Positions 26,721 to 35,139 of a stretch of DNA of 64,000 bases are shown piece by piece. The DNA is taken from positions 1 to 64,000 of the forward strand of contig NZ_JAIVAE010000010.1 in assembly GCF_020171785.1 (NCBI RefSeq), given 5' to 3'. The notes under the pieces were generated by a model. It was not told the DNA's origin and searched no databases. It was given only the letters and a program-made list of their open reading frames with translations. Every line of letters starts with the position of its first letter. Within the stretch, counting starts at the first letter, position 1. The DNA comes from Guptibacillus hwajinpoensis. GTDB lineage: Bacteria > Bacillota > Bacilli > Bacillales > Guptibacillaceae. The translations under genes were made by a program, and so were the position numbers.

Positions 26721-26879
26721 ATGGGTAAAAATAACCGAAATCAGCTTCATCCGAAATATGAGGATCCATTCCAATCTCCAACTGCAAATCCTAAACACGC
26801 GCACAATCAGGTAAATGGACAATCAAAGCAAACGTATAACGATATCGTTCTTCAAGTGCAAACGCGAAAACGATCTTAG
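26721..26879 (+). CDS. YpzG-like small protein
   Basis: 52 residues, too short for most ORF cut-offs, with ATGGG following TAGGAGGCAGCAGCT. The core DPFQSPTANPKHAHNQVNGQ resembles the YpzG family of small, basic, spore-type proteins as I remember it. It directly follows sspK (25 bases), and a terminator follows, so both may be expressed together in the forespore. Family call is moderately sure; function unknown. Confidence 0.72.
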   Translation: MGKNNRNQLHPKYEDPFQSPTANPKHAHNQVNGQSKQTYNDIVLQVQTRKRS

Positions 26880-26887
26880 AAATGAAG

Positions 26888-26914
26888 AGAGCAGCATTAC
26901 TGCTGCTCTTTTTT
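26888..26914 (+). terminator. Terminator of the sspK-ypzG-like unit
   Basis: AGAGCAGCA / TGCTGCTCT hairpin plus TTTTTT; it overlaps the 3' end of yfhH on the other strand. Confidence 0.88.
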
Positions 26915-27217
26915 AATGAGCATCGAGATAGGAAATGCTTCTATTTCCTTATTCCCCTCACGATATCCCCAGGCAAACGTACCGTTCATATAGTCGATTG
27001 TAAATGTTGAACCTGGGTCGCCATCTATTTCATACTTCTCACCTGGAGCAAAGTTCTCAGGGTTTATTAAATAGGATTTTGCAAGAGCTATTCTGCGTTC
27101 ATGAACAGCATATTCATTCACCATTCCCATTTGTTCCGCTCGACGTGCTTTTTCACCAAGAAGTGCTATTTCACTTCGTAATTCCTGCTCACTCATTTCA
27201 CTAAAACGCTTTTCCAT
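26897..27217 (-). CDS. yfhH: YfhH family protein
   Basis: 106 residues starting MEKRFSEMSEQELRSEIALL, with a helical N-terminal half (about 1-45) and a small beta domain containing YEIDGDPGSTFTIDYMNGTFAWGYR. The fold and length correspond to B. subtilis YfhH (DUF1811), a single-copy neighbour of recX. Function unknown. The next gene, recX, is on the same strand about 750 bases upstream, beyond an oppositely oriented SDR. Confidence 0.9.
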   Translation of the reverse strand: MEKRFSEMSEQELRSEIALLGEKARRAEQMGMVNEYAVHERRIALAKSYLINPENFAPGEKYEIDGDPGSTFTIDYMNGTFAWGYREGNKEIEAFPISMLIKKEQQ

Positions 27218-27312
27218 CCTTAACCTCCACTACTCTATTCTTCTCCCAAGTATAGTTTATTTTCTGCTTCCTGACAAAAATATGCTACGCTTACATCAAG
27301 GAGTGATTTACT

Positions 27313-27984
27313 ATGAAAACCATCTTAATTACGGGGGCTGGGTCTGGCCTAGGCGCTGAACTTGCAAAGCGCTGGGCATTAGAAGGACACCGTATGGTAT
27401 TAGTAGGAAGAACAAAAGAAAAACTTACCTCTATCTGTCAGCATATCGAGAAAGAAAACGCGACATGTCTGAGCTACCAATGCGACATAACAAACCCTGA
27501 TGATCTAGCACATTTGACAAAGAAACTGAAAGAAGATGACCTTAGCATTGATCTTCTTGTGAATAATGCCGGAATAGGAGCATTCGGTTCTTTAGAAGAG
27601 ATGACGATTTCAGACATTCATCATGTTATAGATACAAATGTAAAAGGGACGATTTTCACGACCCAAGCCTTTCTACCGCTATTAAAAGAAAGGAAAGGTC
27701 GCATTATGAATATCATCTCGACGGCAGGCTTGAAAGGAAAGAAACATGAATCTGTTTATGTGGCCTCGAAATATGCTGTGAGAGGATTTACAGAGAGCCT
27801 GTGGAAAGAACTTGAAGGCACTGGTGTAAGCGCTACGGCGGTCTATATGGGTGGAATGAATACGCCTTTCTGGTCTCATTCAAACCATATATCTGATCCC
27901 ACTAAATTAAAATCCGCTTTAGAGAAAGCAAGACAAATCATTGAGGAAGATAAGGGGCAGAGAGAAATTTTTATTGATCGTTAA
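27313..27984 (+). CDS. Short-chain dehydrogenase/reductase
   Basis: 223 residues, ATG after CAAGGAGTGATTTACT. Complete classical SDR set: TGAGSGLGAELA (Rossmann, residues 7-18), NNAGIG (about 85), catalytic Ser in NIISTAGLKG and YVASK (Tyr-x3-Lys). It is shorter at the C-terminus than most SDRs. Inserted between yfhH and recX relative to B. subtilis; its last 14 bases overlap the end of recX on the opposite strand. Substrate unknown. Confidence 0.88.
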   Translation: MKTILITGAGSGLGAELAKRWALEGHRMVLVGRTKEKLTSICQHIEKENATCLSYQCDITNPDDLAHLTKKLKEDDLSIDLLVNNAGIGAFGSLEEMTISDIHHVIDTNVKGTIFTTQAFLPLLKERKGRIMNIISTAGLKGKKHESVYVASKYAVRGFTESLWKELEGTGVSATAVYMGGMNTPFWSHSNHISDPTKLKSALEKARQIIEEDKGQREIFIDR

Positions 27985-28777
27985 GTTCTTCCAAGTACTT
28001 ATTGATAAGTGGAAAAGGGAACCCTTTACGGTACAAAAATTGCTTCATTTTATGATCGAATTCTCTACGGTCTAACTTACTGTAGCGACGTTCGGCTTTT
28101 TGAGCTTGCATTACAAGGGCTTCCCATTCTTCGTTATCGCCCTTATCTAAATGGATTTGTTCCATCACTTCTTGAATAATATCTCGGTCGAATCCTTTTG
28201 CTCTCAGCTCCTGGTTCACTTTCTGTTTTTGCTCCGTTGCTGATGACTTCTTAAGCTTTGACGCTTTCTTCTCAGCTAACTTAGTAGCAATCTCAAGCTG
28301 CTGTTCGTAAGAGTATTCTTCAAGTGATTGGTCAATCATTGGTTTCGTAACCCCTTTTTGGTTAAGCTCTTGTGCAAGTACATACGGTCCTTTTCCACCC
28401 GCATTTATCTTGGTTCTTACAAATGCAATGGCGAACTCAAGATCATTTATATAGCCATAGCGTTTAAGCTTTTCAATTATCTTAGGAAATGCTTCTTCTG
28501 GTACCTCTTTTTTTAGAAGGTAATCTTTCACTTCTTTTTCTGAGCGCATCCGGTAAGATAGATAATTCAAAGCGTAATTCATGCCTTTTTTTATCTGGTC
28601 CTCAAACTGAATGCCTTCAAGCATTTCGGCACTTAATTCAACACCTTTTCGGAGACCAAAGCTAATCAAAACATCTTGATCCACTCCGAAACCGAACTCT
28701 TCACCAGATCCTTTATCAATAAATATTGAAAAACGCTCATTATTATTTTTCTGAGTCGTTATTCGTGTAATCTTCAC
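27971..28777 (-). CDS. recX: Recombination regulator RecX
   Basis: 268 residues from GTG 28777, which follows GGAGGTGAGTGCATC; the ORF is open further upstream but without a site. RecX binds RecA filaments and modulates their activity. Three three-helix repeats are visible in the second half (NYLSYRMRSEKEVKDYLLKKEVPE, DDLEFAIAFVRT-type segment, RAKGFDRDIIQEVMEQI). Length agrees with B. subtilis RecX. Confidence 0.93.
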   Translation of the reverse strand: MKITRITTQKNNNERFSIFIDKGSGEEFGFGVDQDVLISFGLRKGVELSAEMLEGIQFEDQIKKGMNYALNYLSYRMRSEKEVKDYLLKKEVPEEAFPKIIEKLKRYGYINDLEFAIAFVRTKINAGGKGPYVLAQELNQKGVTKPMIDQSLEEYSYEQQLEIATKLAEKKASKLKKSSATEQKQKVNQELRAKGFDRDIIQEVMEQIHLDKGDNEEWEALVMQAQKAERRYSKLDRREFDHKMKQFLYRKGFPFPLINKYLEELNDQ

Positions 28778-28910
28778 GATGCACTCACCTCCAGTTCCAT
28801 TGTAGCACTTTCTGAAATTAGCCATGAAGTTTGAGCATTTGATTAAAGGATTATGATTATGGGTAAAGAAGTATTAGAAGTACATCGCGCACGCTTAGGA
28901 GGAAAATAAT

Positions 28911-29813
28911 ATGAACATTGCGATTACCGGAGGAACAGGATTTGTCGGAAGCGCTCTAACTGAGTCATTTGTTAATGATGGGCATTCTGTGTATATCCTC
29001 ACACGTAATCCTGCAAACAAACCTGTGAAAAAAGGTGTTACATATGTGAAATGGTTGCAGGACGACGCTGAGCCAGAAAAAGAACTGCCAAATATTCATG
29101 CTTTTATTAATTTAGCCGGCGAATCGATCAATAGTGGACGATGGACGGAAGAGCGAAAACAACGTATTCTCGATAGTCGTATCTCAGCAACTAGAGAGAT
29201 CACTTCAATCATAGAGAAACTTGATCAAAAACCTCGCGTACTTGTAAACGCTTCGGCGATTGGCTTTTACGGCTCCTCTCTTGATCAATCATTTACGGAA
29301 AATGATACAGAGCCCGGCTCAGATTTTCTAGCTGATGTTTCAAGGAAATGGGAAGATGAAGCAATGAAAGCACAAAACCATGGTGTAAGAACGGTTCTTG
29401 CTCGTTTTGGCGTTATTCTTGGCGAAGAAGGTGCACTTCCATTAATGGTACTCCCATATAAATTATTTATGGGTGGAAAACTTGGAGACGGACGTCAATG
29501 GTATTCATGGGTACACATCATGGACGTTGTTGGAATGATCAGATTTGCCGTCGATCACGAATCAGTTCAAGGACCATTAAACGTTACGGCACCTGAACCA
29601 AAAAGAATGAATGATTTTGGTAAAACGGTCGGTGAAGTACTGAATCGACCACACTGGATGCCTGTTCCCGAAGCTCCAGTGCAGGCTGCTTTAGGAGAAA
29701 AGAGCGGAATTGTGTTAAAAGGTCAATGTGTCCTACCACAAAAAGCGAAAGAACTCGGCTACCCTTTCCGCTATATTAAATTAAAAGATGCTCTCGAGAA
29801 CCTGCTGGTATAA
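28911..29813 (+). CDS. yfhF: YfhF, TIGR01777-type NAD(P)-binding epimerase family protein
   Basis: 300 residues, ATG after TAGGAGGAAAATAAT. Extended SDR: GGTGFVGSALTESF at the N-terminus, INLAGESINSGRW and NASAIGFYGSS (about 120) are the diagnostic stretches of this family; a C-terminal DUF1731 cap (LNRPHWMPVPEAPVQAALGE…VLPQKAKELGYPFRY) is complete. Substrate unknown. Divergent from recX as in B. subtilis. Confidence 0.94.
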   Translation: MNIAITGGTGFVGSALTESFVNDGHSVYILTRNPANKPVKKGVTYVKWLQDDAEPEKELPNIHAFINLAGESINSGRWTEERKQRILDSRISATREITSIIEKLDQKPRVLVNASAIGFYGSSLDQSFTENDTEPGSDFLADVSRKWEDEAMKAQNHGVRTVLARFGVILGEEGALPLMVLPYKLFMGGKLGDGRQWYSWVHIMDVVGMIRFAVDHESVQGPLNVTAPEPKRMNDFGKTVGEVLNRPHWMPVPEAPVQAALGEKSGIVLKGQCVLPQKAKELGYPFRYIKLKDALENLLV

Positions 29814-29829
29814 TATCAGCAGGTTTTTT
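29799..29829 (+). terminator. Terminator of yfhF
   Basis: AACCTGCTG / CAGCAGGTT plus TTTTT; the 5' arm includes the last sense codons of yfhF. Confidence 0.9.
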
Positions 29830-29991
29830 CTAACTTACCAAGACTTAGAAATGCGCTTAAAGCCGATTAAAATAATTCTTCGCTGTCTACACTCGATTAT
29901 ATAGCAACCTTTCACGATAATGGCTATACTATATAAAAACCTAAAAGCGGCTATGTCAAACATTAAAACTAATAGATAATAGGTGAATAAG

Positions 29992-31107
29992 ATGACAATT
30001 TTATTTAAGCAAGCTCGCGTCTATCCGGTTGCTTCTCCATTACTACCCTGTGCTGATGTTCTCGTAAAAGATGGTCTTATCCATCAAATATCCCCATCTA
30101 TACCTGAGGAACCTGCAATGACAGTTATTGACGGAAAAGGATATCATCTACTTCCAGGGTTTATTGATGCTCATACACATTTAGGTCTTTATGATGAAGG
30201 AACAGGCTGGGCTGGAAATGATGCAAATGAAACAGTAGAAGCCCTAACACCACACGTGAGAGCACTTGATGGTGTGAACCCGCTTGATGTCGGTTTTAAA
30301 GATGCCATCGCTTTTGGTGTCACCGCTGTTCAGGTGATGCCCGGAAGCGCGAATATTATAGGGGGCATAACAACCGTTTTAAAAACAAATGGAAAAAATG
30401 TAGAGAAAATGATTGTAAGAGAAACGGCTGGTTTAAAAATCGCTCTCGGCGAGAATCCAAAACGTGTGCACAGCCACTCAAACAATGATTCCATCACACG
30501 AATGGGGATTATGGGTTTACTTCGTGAAGCATTCTACGATGCTAGTCGCTCAAATCAAAAAGAGCATCCGCGAATTGCCCCTATTATGGCGGCACTAAAT
30601 CGAGAAATCCCAGTAAGAATTCATGCTCATCGTGCAGATGACATTCTAACAGCCGTTCGTTTCGCCCGGGAATTTAATCTCGATCTTAGAATTGAGCATT
30701 GTACAGAAGGACATCTAATCGCCGATGAACTTAGCGGACAAAACTTAAAGGTAACCGTAGGACCATCAATGACAAGACGATCTAAAATTGAACTTAAAAA
30801 TAAAACATGGGCTACTTATGGAATCTTAAATAGTCATGGAATCGAAGTGTCGATTACGACAGATCATCCGTACGTCCCGATCCAATACTTAAACATTTGT
30901 GCTGCACTTGCAGTTAGAGAAGGATTAAGTGAAGAAAAAGCCATTGAAGGCATTACCCTTAATCCCGCAAAAAGTCTTGGCGTTGACCATCGAATTGGCA
31001 GCATTGAAGTCGGAAAAGATGCCGACTTAGTACTCTGGTCCAACCATCCTTTTCAGTATGATGCTCGCCCTCTTTTAACCATGATTAACGGGGAAATTAT
31101 TCGCTAA
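29992..31107 (+). CDS. Amidohydrolase family protein (imidazolonepropionase-like)
   Basis: 371 residues from ATG 29992, seven bases after AGGTG; a GTG at 29983 overlaps that site. Metal-dependent hydrolase of the amidohydrolase superfamily: HxH in GFIDAHTHLG (about 57-66), the second His in RIHAHRADD, His in IEHCTEGH and the catalytic Asp in TTDHPYVP (about 292). Likely cytosolic, as no signal peptide is seen. Cyclic amide or peptide substrates are typical; the actual one is unknown. Confidence 0.87.
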   Translation: MTILFKQARVYPVASPLLPCADVLVKDGLIHQISPSIPEEPAMTVIDGKGYHLLPGFIDAHTHLGLYDEGTGWAGNDANETVEALTPHVRALDGVNPLDVGFKDAIAFGVTAVQVMPGSANIIGGITTVLKTNGKNVEKMIVRETAGLKIALGENPKRVHSHSNNDSITRMGIMGLLREAFYDASRSNQKEHPRIAPIMAALNREIPVRIHAHRADDILTAVRFAREFNLDLRIEHCTEGHLIADELSGQNLKVTVGPSMTRRSKIELKNKTWATYGILNSHGIEVSITTDHPYVPIQYLNICAALAVREGLSEEKAIEGITLNPAKSLGVDHRIGSIEVGKDADLVLWSNHPFQYDARPLLTMINGEIIR

Positions 31108-31256
31108 ATTACTATGGTTTTCCTGTCACGTAGAGGCTTACAAAAAGTTTACATTTTACAGAGAAAAATACGCGAAAAACTAGTATCTTTTTTTGAATAA
31201 ATCGAGTATGATACTTTTGTAATTAAAATAAAATGAACTAACAACTTCATATCTGA

Positions 31257-31325
31257 ATATGGGAAGGCAATTGGTGCGCCACCAGCAATGACTGGTCCTA
31301 GTGGGTTCGATTCCCACCCCGAATA
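31257..31325 (+). ncRNA. tRNA-like cloverleaf in the leader of the GNAT gene
   Basis: 69 bases fold as a tRNA shape: acceptor ATATGGG/CCCGAAT (one A-A mismatch, one wobble); D arm GGC/GCC with loop AATTGGTGC including the conserved GG; anticodon stem ACCAG/CTGGT with a six-base loop CAATGA; variable loop CCTA; perfect T arm GTGGG-TTCGATT-CCCAC with all invariant T-loop bases; discriminator A. No CCA is encoded, base 8 is A, and the anticodon loop is one base short, so it is unlikely to decode. It is followed by a chain of competing hairpins up to the GNAT start. Could be a degenerate tRNA gene or a regulatory tRNA mimic. Confidence 0.6.
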
Positions 31326-31381
31326 ATAATTCAACATACTATTATTCGAGGGTGGGGATTCGTCTGCCCTCGACAGGAGGG
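31308..31381 (+). promoter_or_regulatory. Candidate translational switch before the GNAT gene
   Basis: Three mutually exclusive hairpins follow or overlap the tRNA-like fold. (1) 31308-31328 pairs with 31340-31362 (about 19 pairs, 11-base loop) and uses the T-loop, 3' T-stem and acceptor strand of the tRNA-like element. (2) CGAGGG 31347-31352 pairs with CCCTCG 31367-31372. (3) CCCTC 31367-31371 pairs with GAGGG 31377-31381, hiding the AGGAGGG ribosome site of the gene starting at 31388. Pairings are seen; the switching is inferred. Confidence 0.55.
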
Positions 31382-31387
31382 AAACTC

Positions 31388-31942
31388 ATGATTAAACATC
31401 GTGACCTGTCGGAATGTCATGTGCTATTTGACTTGATGGTTGACCCAGCTGTCTTCCCATTCGTGCGTCATAAAGCAAGCTCTTACGAAGAATATTTGTT
31501 CTTAACCAAACAACTCATTGAAGCTGAGGAACAGGGGGAGCTTGTTTCTCGAACCATTCTAGATGAATGGGGTAATCCAATCGGTACAATTAATTTATAT
31601 GATATTGAACAAGAAACCGGATTTCTCGGCACCTGGATCGGAACTCCTTATCACGGTAAAGGGTATAATCAACTTGCTAAAGAAGCCTTTTTTAACGAGT
31701 TGTTTTTTAATAAGCAAATCAAAACCATTTTTATGAGAATCAACAAGGAAAACACGAGGTCGCAAAAAGCAGCTGAAAAAATTCCTTATGTTGAAAAAGC
31801 CGATGACAAATGGCCAGAAGTTTATCATAAAATCAATTCTGGAGAAAATTCATATCATTTATATGAAATCGAACGAGATAACTACCATCTTCATGTAATG
31901 CGTGAAGGACTAGAGTCTGTTGAAGTTCAAATGGAAGCATAA
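31388..31942 (+). CDS. GNAT family N-acetyltransferase (RimJ/RimL-like)
   Basis: 184 residues from ATG 31388, directly after AGGAGGGAAACTC; upstream in-frame codons run through the structured leader and are not coding. GNAT features: IGTINLYDIEQETGFLGTWIGTPYHGKGYNQLA, with the acetyl-CoA loop in YHGKGY (about 97-102), and the MRINKENTRSQKAAEK motif (about 122-137) typical of RimJ/RimL-type enzymes that acetylate amino groups. Substrate unknown. The leader with a tRNA-like fold suggests tight translational control. Confidence 0.85.
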   Translation: MIKHRDLSECHVLFDLMVDPAVFPFVRHKASSYEEYLFLTKQLIEAEEQGELVSRTILDEWGNPIGTINLYDIEQETGFLGTWIGTPYHGKGYNQLAKEAFFNELFFNKQIKTIFMRINKENTRSQKAAEKIPYVEKADDKWPEVYHKINSGENSYHLYEIERDNYHLHVMREGLESVEVQMEA

Positions 31943-31967
31943 GTTCCTTACAAAGGAACTTTTTTTA
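31941..31967 (+). terminator. Terminator of the GNAT gene
   Basis: AAGTTCCTT / AAAGGAACTTTTTTT hairpin overlapping the stop codon. Confidence 0.9.
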
Positions 31968-32071
31968 TTGCTATTTGGTTAGAATAGTTTGCGAACGCTC
32001 TTTGTCCACATGTGCATAGAACTTTTTTGGATGGCAATGCTAGTACCATCTTAAAGAAGAGAGGGATTATT

Positions 32072-32185
32072 GTGGATAAACGAAAAGGTAGAGATAACAA
32101 AGAATCAAAAATGACGTTAACCAAAACACAAGATGTACTTTTTGGGCGTGAATTTAAACGCGCTGACAGGGCTGGTCATAAGTAA
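32072..32185 (+). CDS. yfhE: YfhE-like small protein
   Basis: 37 residues, GTG start after AAGAGAGGGATTATT. The core MTLTKTQDVLFGREFKRADRAGHK has the (L/M)-x-x-x-Q-x-V-x-x-x-R-E-F-K-x-A-D-R pattern of the YfhE family. Small, basic and probably spore-associated; function unknown. yfhD lies 80 bases downstream, and yfhF is nearby, the same trio as in B. subtilis. Confidence 0.82.
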   Translation: MDKRKGRDNKESKMTLTKTQDVLFGREFKRADRAGHK

Positions 32186-32265
32186 ATATGTATATTTAAC
32201 TGATAAGTAGCCATCCTAATGAGTGGAGAGGACCTCTCCAAACACATTTACAGGAGCTGATTAAG

Positions 32266-32436
32266 ATGGCAAAACGTCCAAATTATTCAGAAGGTAAACA
32301 AAAACGTCAGGCTAAAAACCCAATTCCATCAGCACAAAACGAAGATGTAGAATTCGCAAGTGAATTCGATTCAGCTGATGCGAAAGCAGCAGAAAGAGCA
32401 CGAGCAGCAGATCAGCGTAACAAGAAAAACAAATAA
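32266..32436 (+). CDS. yfhD: YfhD-like small protein
   Basis: 56 residues, ATG after CAGGAGCTGATTAAG. Charged, Ala-rich and likely unstructured or helical, with the NEDVEFASEFDSADAKAAERARAADQR segment typical of YfhD proteins. Function unknown; spore localisation is plausible from size, composition and neighbours. A terminator follows. Confidence 0.82.
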   Translation: MAKRPNYSEGKQKRQAKNPIPSAQNEDVEFASEFDSADAKAAERARAADQRNKKNK

Positions 32437-32439
32437 CAC

Positions 32440-32465
32440 AAAAAGGGACCTCAATGGTCCCTTTT
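32440..32465 (+). terminator. Terminator of yfhD
   Basis: AAAAGGGACC / GGTCCCTTTT hairpin four bases past the stop. Confidence 0.9.
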
Positions 32466-32506
32466 CAAATTCAGAACAAACATGCAATTCTGAAGTTAAC
32501 AACAAG

Positions 32507-32667
32507 TTATCCACAAGATGTTAATATTGTGGATAATGTTTCATAACCCTCGCTACAACGGGAAAATTTATTAACATCTCGAACTTTTGATAACACCTAT
32601 GTTTTTTGTGGATAATGTTAATAAATTTGTTAGTAACGCCTGTGAACTCTATTCAATGTGTGTATAA
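32507..32667. promoter_or_regulatory. Cluster of four DnaA boxes
   Basis: Within 161 intergenic bases there are four perfect matches to the DnaA box TTATNCACA: TTATCCACA at 32507-32515 on the plus strand, and TGTGGATAA at 32528-32536 and 32607-32615 and TGTGTATAA at 32659-32667, which are the box on the minus strand. The region 32466-32728 holds no gene and is AT-rich. dnaA and dnaN are not nearby, so this is not a normal oriC; a DnaA-titrating or regulatory cluster is the likely role by inference. Confidence 0.75.
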
Positions 32668-32728
32668 CTCTGTGGAAAGTGTTGATGACTACTTTCGCTT
32701 TTCAGTCGAATCCACGCCATTGACGATT

Positions 32729-34129
32729 TTAGCGATGTTTCTTCTTGAACACCGATACCACTTCTACATGAGAGGTTTGTGGGAACATATCAACTGGCTG
32801 TAATTGCTCTAGCTTATATCCTTTTTTCATTAAATAGCTGGCATCTTTGGCCAAAGTAGAAGGATTACACGATACATAAACAATGCGGTCTGCTTTCGCT
32901 TTCACCATCGTAGCTAATAAAGTATCATCACAACCTGTTCTAGGTGGATCCACCACGATAACATTTGGCTTAAACCCTTCTTTTATCCACTTCGGTACAA
33001 CTTCTTCTGCCTTTCCAACATTATAAGTCATTTTTGACTCATACCCATGTCTTCGAGCATTCTCCCTGGCATCATCAATTGACTCTTTGATGACGTCCAT
33101 TCCTCTTACTTCTTTGGCTTCTTCAGCAAGCCAAAGACCAATTGTACCCACTCCACAATATGCATCAATGACATTTTCGTTACCTGTAAGATCAGCAGCC
33201 TTTTTCACTTCATCATATAGTTTTACGGTTTGAAGTGGATTAAGCTGGAAGAACGCACGAGCAGATAATTCGAAATCCAAATCACCTAATGACTCTTGAA
33301 TCACTTCTTCTCCATCTAATACAAGGGTTTTCTCACCAAAAATTAGCGAAGTTCGTTTTCCATTTACATTTTGAATAACGGATCTAACTTCTGGCAGTCT
33401 TTTCTTAATTTCTTTTATTAACAATTCTTTTCTAGGAATCGTTTCTTCTGAAGTAACAAGAACAAGTTGAATTTGTCCAGTTTCAAACCCCACTCTTGTC
33501 ACAATGGTCCGAACAAGACCATTTCGCTTCTTTTCATGATAAATTGAAATGTTTAAATCTTGTAGAATGTTTACAACCTGACGTGTAACGCGATTTGTTT
33601 CAGGATGTTGAACGAGGCAATTTGTCAGTTCAACAAGTTCATGAGAACCCGCGCCGTATAATCCTGCAATAACCTTTCCTTTTTGCTTTCTAACCTGTAG
33701 CTGGCTCTTGTTTCGATAATTCCATGGATCTTCCATTCCGATAACGGGTTTTATAGTTAAATCGTTTTCACCTAATTTTGCATGCCGTTCAAACGACTGA
33801 ATTACGATATCACGCTTCTCACGTAATTGAGCCTGATAACTCATATGTTGTAGCTGACATCCACCACATTCTTCATAAACCGGACATGGAGGTGTAACTC
33901 GATCCTTCGACTTTTTACGTAGTCGCTTTACTTTACCTTCTGCTCGGTTAGGAAAAACTTTTGTCACTTCAGCTGTAATTTCTTCCCCAGGCAGTGCTCC
34001 TGGTACAAAAACAACCGTTCTCTTAAAGAACCCTACACCTTCCCCGTTTATGCCTAATCGTTTAATTGTTAAAGGAATCGTTTGACCGTTCGTAAGCCCT
34101 GTTCCTTTCACCTTTTTGTTATCCAACAA
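32729..34129 (-). CDS. rlmD: RNA (uracil-5-)-methyltransferase, RlmD/RlmCD/YfjO family
   Basis: 466 residues; TTG start at 34129 after AAGGAGAGATT. Transfers methyl from SAM to C5 of uracil in 23S rRNA. An N-terminal TRAM domain (about 12-75), iron-sulphur ligands [10 protein letters not shown] (about 82-91), SAM region [19 protein letters not shown] (about 315) and the catalytic Cys in [10 protein letters not shown] near the C-terminus are visible. The neighbouring glycosylase and pdaA point to the YfjO locus of B. subtilis, so it may be that paralogue; the exact uracil modified is uncertain. Confidence 0.9.
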   Translation of the reverse strand: MLDNKKVKGTGLTNGQTIPLTIKRLGINGEGVGFFKRTVVFVPGALPGEEITAEVTKVFPNRAEGKVKRLRKKSKDRVTPPCPVYEECGGCQLQHMSYQAQLREKRDIVIQSFERHAKLGENDLTIKPVIGMEDPWNYRNKSQLQVRKQKGKVIAGLYGAGSHELVELTNCLVQHPETNRVTRQVVNILQDLNISIYHEKKRNGLVRTIVTRVGFETGQIQLVLVTSEETIPRKELLIKEIKKRLPEVRSVIQNVNGKRTSLIFGEKTLVLDGEEVIQESLGDLDFELSARAFFQLNPLQTVKLYDEVKKAADLTGNENVIDAYCGVGTIGLWLAEEAKEVRGMDVIKESIDDARENARRHGYESKMTYNVGKAEEVVPKWIKEGFKPNVIVVDPPRTGCDDTLLATMVKAKADRIVYVSCNPSTLAKDASYLMKKGYKLEQLQPVDMFPQTSHVEVVSVFKKKHR

Positions 34130-34144
34130 AATCTCTCCTTCTAT

Positions 34145-35014
34145 TTAACCGCTTAAGCTTTCCCATAAATACATGGAAACATAGCTTGAATACGGTGACC
34201 ACTTCTTTTTATATGCCTGTACTTCTTCTTTTGACGGCTTCGTTGGTAGCTGATACAACTTCATGAGGGCGTTTTGAATGCCGACATCACCTGCTGGCAA
34301 AATATCCTTTCTTCCTAAACCAAAAAGAAGGACACATTCAACTGTCCACGGGCCAACACCTCTGATTGGAAGCAACTCATCATACACTTCATTATTTGTT
34401 TGTGCATAGAGCTTCTCCAAATCAAGATCGCCTGATAGCATCTTCTCGGCAATTCCAATCACGTATTCCGCTTTTCTTTTACTAAATTGTAGCTCTCTCA
34501 ACTCATCTACCTTAAGCTTGCTTACAACTTCGGGGTTAGGATAAAACCATACGTCATCCATTTTAGTACCATAACGCGTCACAAAGCGATACATTAGTGT
34601 ATAAGCAAACTTCATATTAAGCTGCTGATGAACAATATTCTTTAGTAAAGCACTGTATACATCTGGCTCACAAATAATAGGCATACCTATATAATCGTCG
34701 ACTAATGAATGAATATTTGTTTTTCTTAATGTTGAAGTGATACTAGGCGTATCCATTTGAAAGTCAAACATTTGGTTAATGCGAGTAACAGCTTCGTTTT
34801 TTTTGCTAACATCTTGTCCACTTATCTCAAAGCAAGGTTGTTCGTCTGTTCCAATGAACTGAACAGAATAAGCATCTTTTTCTTGATGTATGATTAACGG
34901 AACTTTAAGGATTTGATTATGATCATCCACGTACTGAAGCGGATCTAAGTTTAACCTTCGAAAAAGTCGATTCACATTGTACGGTTTTTGAGGAAATATT
35001 TTCTCAGCCCACAC
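34145..35014 (-). CDS. DNA-3-methyladenine glycosylase II family protein
   Basis: 289 residues, GTG start after AAAGGGGCGGTATC. AlkA-type base excision enzyme removing alkylated purines. The helix-hairpin-helix LLPIRGVGPWTVECVLLFGLGRKD (about 217-240) and the catalytic Asp in LPAGDVGIQNA (about 244) are present, preceded by a divergent N-terminal domain. Matches the position of B. subtilis YfjP. 15 bases separate it from the methyltransferase, so they form an operon. Confidence 0.9.
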   Translation of the reverse strand: MWAEKIFPQKPYNVNRLFRRLNLDPLQYVDDHNQILKVPLIIHQEKDAYSVQFIGTDEQPCFEISGQDVSKKNEAVTRINQMFDFQMDTPSITSTLRKTNIHSLVDDYIGMPIICEPDVYSALLKNIVHQQLNMKFAYTLMYRFVTRYGTKMDDVWFYPNPEVVSKLKVDELRELQFSKRKAEYVIGIAEKMLSGDLDLEKLYAQTNNEVYDELLPIRGVGPWTVECVLLFGLGRKDILPAGDVGIQNALMKLYQLPTKPSKEEVQAYKKKWSPYSSYVSMYLWESLSG

Positions 35015-35111
35015 GATACCGCCCCTTTCATCATGTCCTGTATATTATCGCAAATACCACACTTGATTACTAGTTGTACATTGAAGTGCATCCCTCTCTC
35101 AAACCACATGC

Positions 35112-35138
35112 AAAAGACTGCCATCTCTGGCAGTCTTT
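35112..35138 (-). terminator. Terminator of pdaA
   Basis: AAAGACTGCC / GGCAGTCTTT hairpin immediately past the pdaA stop. Confidence 0.85.
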
Positions 35139-35139
35139 C

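Noticed and set aside
31257..31325. A functional tRNA gene
   Set aside because: Anticodon loop has six bases, base 8 is not T, the acceptor has a mismatch and the sequence runs on into a regulatory hairpin without CCA. Called tRNA-like instead.
31257..31325. Cobalamin riboswitch, because GGGAA…GGTG occurs
   Set aside because: The B12 box and the CCCGC…ACTGT core are absent.
31149..31337. Minus-strand ORF of 62 codons over the tRNA-like leader
   Set aside because: It is an antisense reading of the T arm and D arm; no ribosome site, and such peptides are a common artefact of tRNA-shaped DNA.
31345..31372. T-box riboswitch, because GAGGGTGG resembles the start of the T-box motif
   Set aside because: The rest of the T-box (NACCGCG) does not follow, no stem I features are seen, and no terminator with T run lies before the GNAT gene.
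32507..32667. Chromosomal origin oriC
   Set aside because: dnaA, dnaN and gyrase genes are not adjacent and no clear unwinding trio is recognisable; treated as a DnaA-box cluster.
32606..32803. 65-codon plus-strand ORF across the DnaA-box region
   Set aside because: It enters the methyltransferase gene antisense and has no ribosome site.
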